Shown here one piece after another: positions 61,889 through 64,000 of a stretch of DNA of 64,000 bases. Made by a program: the position numbers and the translations under genes. Origin of the DNA: Megalopta genalis (taxonomy: Eukaryota; Arthropoda; Insecta; Hymenoptera; Halictidae); contig NW_027476332.1 of the NCBI RefSeq assembly GCF_051020955.1, forward strand, positions 186,001 through 250,000. The letters run 5' to 3'. Within the stretch, counting starts at the first letter, position 1; every line of letters starts with the position of its first letter. The notes under the pieces were generated by a model. It did no database searches. It saw nothing but the letters and a program-made list of their open reading frames with translations, and was not told the DNA's origin.

Positions 61889-64000
61889 AAATCAAGTGCT
61901 TGGCATGGATTTGAAGATGACTCGTTTGTTTCTTCTGCATTTGAAGCTATATCACTTATATCCCAAGTGTTTGAAGCTAAATTATTTGTTAAGCATGGAT
62001 TTGAAGGTAAACCTTCTACATCGCATTGATTTGAATTTAAATCATGAGTTTCGCATGGATTAGAAGCTAACTAGTTTGTGTCGCCTGCATTTGAAGCTAT
62101 ATCATTTATATCGCAAGTATTTGAAGCTAAATTATTTGTGTTGCATGGATTTGAAGCTAATCCTTCTATTTCGCATTGATTTGAAGCTAAATCAAGTGCT
62201 TGGCATGGATTTGAAGATAACTCGTTTGTTTCTTCTGCATTTGAAGCTATATCACTTATATCGCAAGTGTCTAAAGCTAAATTATTTTTTAAGCATGGAT
62301 TTGAAGGTAAACCTTCTACATCGCATTGATTTGAAGCTAAATCATGAGTTTCGTATGGATTAGAAGCTAACTCGTTTGTTTCGCTTGCATTTGAAGCTAT
62401 ATCACTTATAGCGCAAGTATTTGAAGCTAAATCATTTGTTTTGCATGGATTTGAAGCTCATCCTTCTACTTCGCATTGATTTGAAGCTAAATCAAGTTTA
62501 TCGCATGGATTTTGAAGCTAACTCGTTTGATCGTCTGCATTTCAAGCTATATCGCTTATATCCCAATTGTTTGAAGCTAAATCATTAGTTGCGCATGGAT
62601 TTGAGGGTAAACCTTCTACATCGCATTGATTTGAGGCTAAATCATGGGTTTCGCATGGATTAGGATCTAACTCGTTTGTTTCGCCTGTATTTGAAGCTAT
62701 ATCATTTATATCGCAAGTATTTGAAGCTAAATTATTTGTGTTGCATGGATTTGAAGCACATCCATCTACTTCGCTTTGATTTGAAGCTAAATCATGAGTT
62801 TCGCATGGATTAGAAGCTAACTCGTTTGTTTCGCCCGCATTTGAAGCTATATCATTTATATCGCAAGTATTTGAAGCTAAATCATTTGTGTTGCATGGAT
62901 TTGAAGCTAATCCTTCTACTTCGCATTGATTTGAAACTGAATCAAGTTTATTGTATGGATTTTGAAACTAACACGTTTGATCGTCTGCATTTCAAGCTAT
63001 ATCACTTATATCCCAAGTGTTTGAAGCTAAATTATTTGTTAAGCATGGATTTGAAGGTAAACCTTCTACATCGCATTGATTTGAAGTTAAATCATGAGTT
63101 TCGCACGGATTAGAAGCTAACTAGTTTGTTTAGCCTGCATTTGAAGCTATATCATTTATATCGCAAGTATTTGAAGCTAAATTATTTGTGTTGCATGGAT
63201 TTGAAGCTAATCCTCCTATTTCGCATTGATTTGAAGCTAAATCAAGTGCTTGGCATGGATTTGAAGATAACACGTTTGTTTCTTCTGCATTTGAAGCTAT
63301 ATCACTTATATCGCAAGTGTCTAAAGCTAAATTATTTTTTAAGCATGGATTTGAAGGTAAACCTTCTACATCGCATTGATTTGAAGTTAAATCATGAGTT
63401 TCGCATGGATTAGAAGCTAACTCGTTTGTTTCGCCTGCATTTGAAGGGATATCATTTATGTCGCAAGTATTTGAAGCTAAAACATTTGTGTTGCATGGAT
63501 TTGAAGCTAATCCTTCTACTTCGCATTGATTTGAAGCTAAATCAAGTTTATCGCATGGATTTTGAAGCTAACTCGTTTGATCGTCTGCATTTCAAGCTAT
63601 ATCACTTATATCCCAAGTGTTTGAAGCTAAATCATTTGTTAAGCATGGATTTGAGGGTAAACCTTCTACATCGCATTGATTTGAGGCTAAATCATGAGTT
63701 TCGCATGGATTAGGAGCTAACTCGTTTGTTTCGCCTGCATTTGAAGCTATATCATTTATATCGCAAGTATTTGAAGCTAAATTATTTGTGTTGCACGGAT
63801 TTGAAGCTAATCCTTCTACTTCGCAATGATTTGAAGCTAAATCAAGTGCTTGGCATGGATTTGAAGATAACTCGTTTGTTAACTTCTGCATTTGAAGCTA
63901 TATCACTTATATCGCAAGTATTTGAAGCTAAATCATTTGTGTTGCATGGATTTGAAGCTAATCCTTCTACTTCGCATTGATTTGAAGCTAAATCAAGTTT

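Larger units (their letters stand above)
1..64000. repeat. Satellite-like tandem array of a 30-bp monomer filling the whole window
   Basis: Every line of the sequence is built from a 30-base monomer: one variable base, the core ATTTGAAGCTA, then an 18-base variable tail. Five tail types recur in fixed order. A is AATCATTTGTTTCGCATG, B is AACCTTCTACATCGCATT, C is AATCATGTGTTTCGCTTG, D is ACTCGTTTGTTTCGTCTG and E is TATCACTTATATCGCAAG. A-B-C-D-E makes a 150-bp pentamer. No unique insert longer than a few bases was seen, and neither window edge leaves the array. What is seen is the periodicity. That it is eukaryotic satellite or macrosatellite DNA is inferred from array size, hierarchy and lack of genes. 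The alternative is a degenerate giant gene for a decapeptide-repeat protein, which the scattered stops and frameshifts argue against. Confidence 0.97.
59701..64000. repeat. Region V: return of the region III HOR variant
   Basis: CATTTCAAGC E-monomers, GTGCTTGGCATGG with GTTTCTTCTGC, and two more copies of the diverged 360-bp segment reappear. Long-range matches to 17.7-21 kb include AAGCACATCCATCTACTTCGC (near 62,756, 17,911 and 22,913) and TTTATTGTATGG (near 62,948, 18,102 and 23,104). A tandem offset of about 1,136 bp links 60,393 and 61,529. The array runs off the end of the window. Confidence 0.85.

Noticed and set aside
1..64000. Hundreds of 60-335-codon open frames on both strands as protein-coding genes
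   Set aside because: They recur every 300 bp with the same ends, start mostly at TTG inside a monomer, contain only the repeat, and are broken by fixed stops and by one- and two-base indels. Length is explained by a period divisible by three.
1..64000. CRISPR array (regular short repeats)
   Set aside because: There are no unique spacers. Every 30-base unit is a variant of the same monomer, and no cas gene is present.
1..64000. One giant gene for a decapeptide-repeat protein (plus or minus strand)
   Set aside because: Neither frame stays open for more than 335 codons. Both meet one fixed stop per 300-bp unit, and frameshifts are not compensated. A decayed gene as origin remains possible and is listed as a finding.
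1..64000. Transposable element or insertion sequence behind the block duplications
   Set aside because: Copies are directly adjacent, in one orientation, with breakpoints in phase within shared monomers. I see no terminal inverted repeats, target-site duplications or transposase.
1..64000. CENP-B box or telomeric repeat
   Set aside because: The CGGG end of the CENP-B box motif was not seen, and no TTAGGG- or TTAGG-type runs occur.
1..64000. tRNA or rRNA genes
   Set aside because: No cloverleaf with TTC-type arm or rRNA-like conserved block was seen. The whole window is accounted for by the 30-bp monomer.
1..64000. Pure assembly artefact
   Set aside because: The many private variants and the consistent order of nested duplications suggest real sequence. 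Copy number in the near-identical blocks (35-42 kb and 46-56.5 kb) may still be uncertain.

Overview
The window is one uninterrupted tandem-repeat array. From base 1 to base 64,000 I find no unique sequence: no recognisable gene, tRNA, rRNA, transposon or array end. Every stretch reads as a variant of one 30-base monomer built on the core ATTTGAAGCTA, in A+T-rich DNA (by eye, G+C in the mid-thirties percent). Sixty-four kilobases hold roughly 2,100 monomers. Such an array is typical of eukaryotic satellite or macrosatellite DNA. I cannot name the organism: no coding gene, telomere repeat or known satellite family is present to identify it.

The repeat is hierarchical. Five diverged monomers (called A to E here) form a 150-bp pentamer. 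Two diverged pentamers form a 300-bp higher-order repeat (HOR) of ten monomers. Blocks of HORs were then duplicated in tandem in units of about 0.4 to 5 kb, some nested.

Layout: 1-8,900, 300-bp HOR array with 0.75-1.5 kb duplications. 8,901-17,640, older heterogeneous zone with the 150-bp ABCDE rhythm and no regular 300-bp HOR. 17,641-33,590, HOR variant III, with a 5,002-bp tandem duplication that contains 1,258-bp tandem duplications. 33,591-59,700, HOR variant IV, the most homogeneous part, with a 3,477-bp tandem duplication and a 3,681-bp triplication. 59,701-64,000, variant III again. A diverged 360-bp segment occurs eight times and marks the variant III regions. Both window ends lie inside the array.

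Coding potential is misleading. Because 30, 150 and 300 are multiples of three, the consensus pentamer is open in two antisense frames. The plus frame gives a Leu/Lys/Arg/His-rich decapeptide (type MDLKLNHLFR). The minus frame gives an acidic one (type CETNDLASNP). The 300-bp HOR carries one fixed stop in each frame, uncompensated indels of 1 or 2 bases are scattered throughout, and the older zone gains stops in both frames. I therefore read this as non-coding satellite DNA and list no CDS. The most interesting content is the repeat history (ordered duplications, a diverged zone between homogenised zones) and short dyad symmetries in the HOR, one of which appears to have arisen by a single base change and is common in the homogenised regions.
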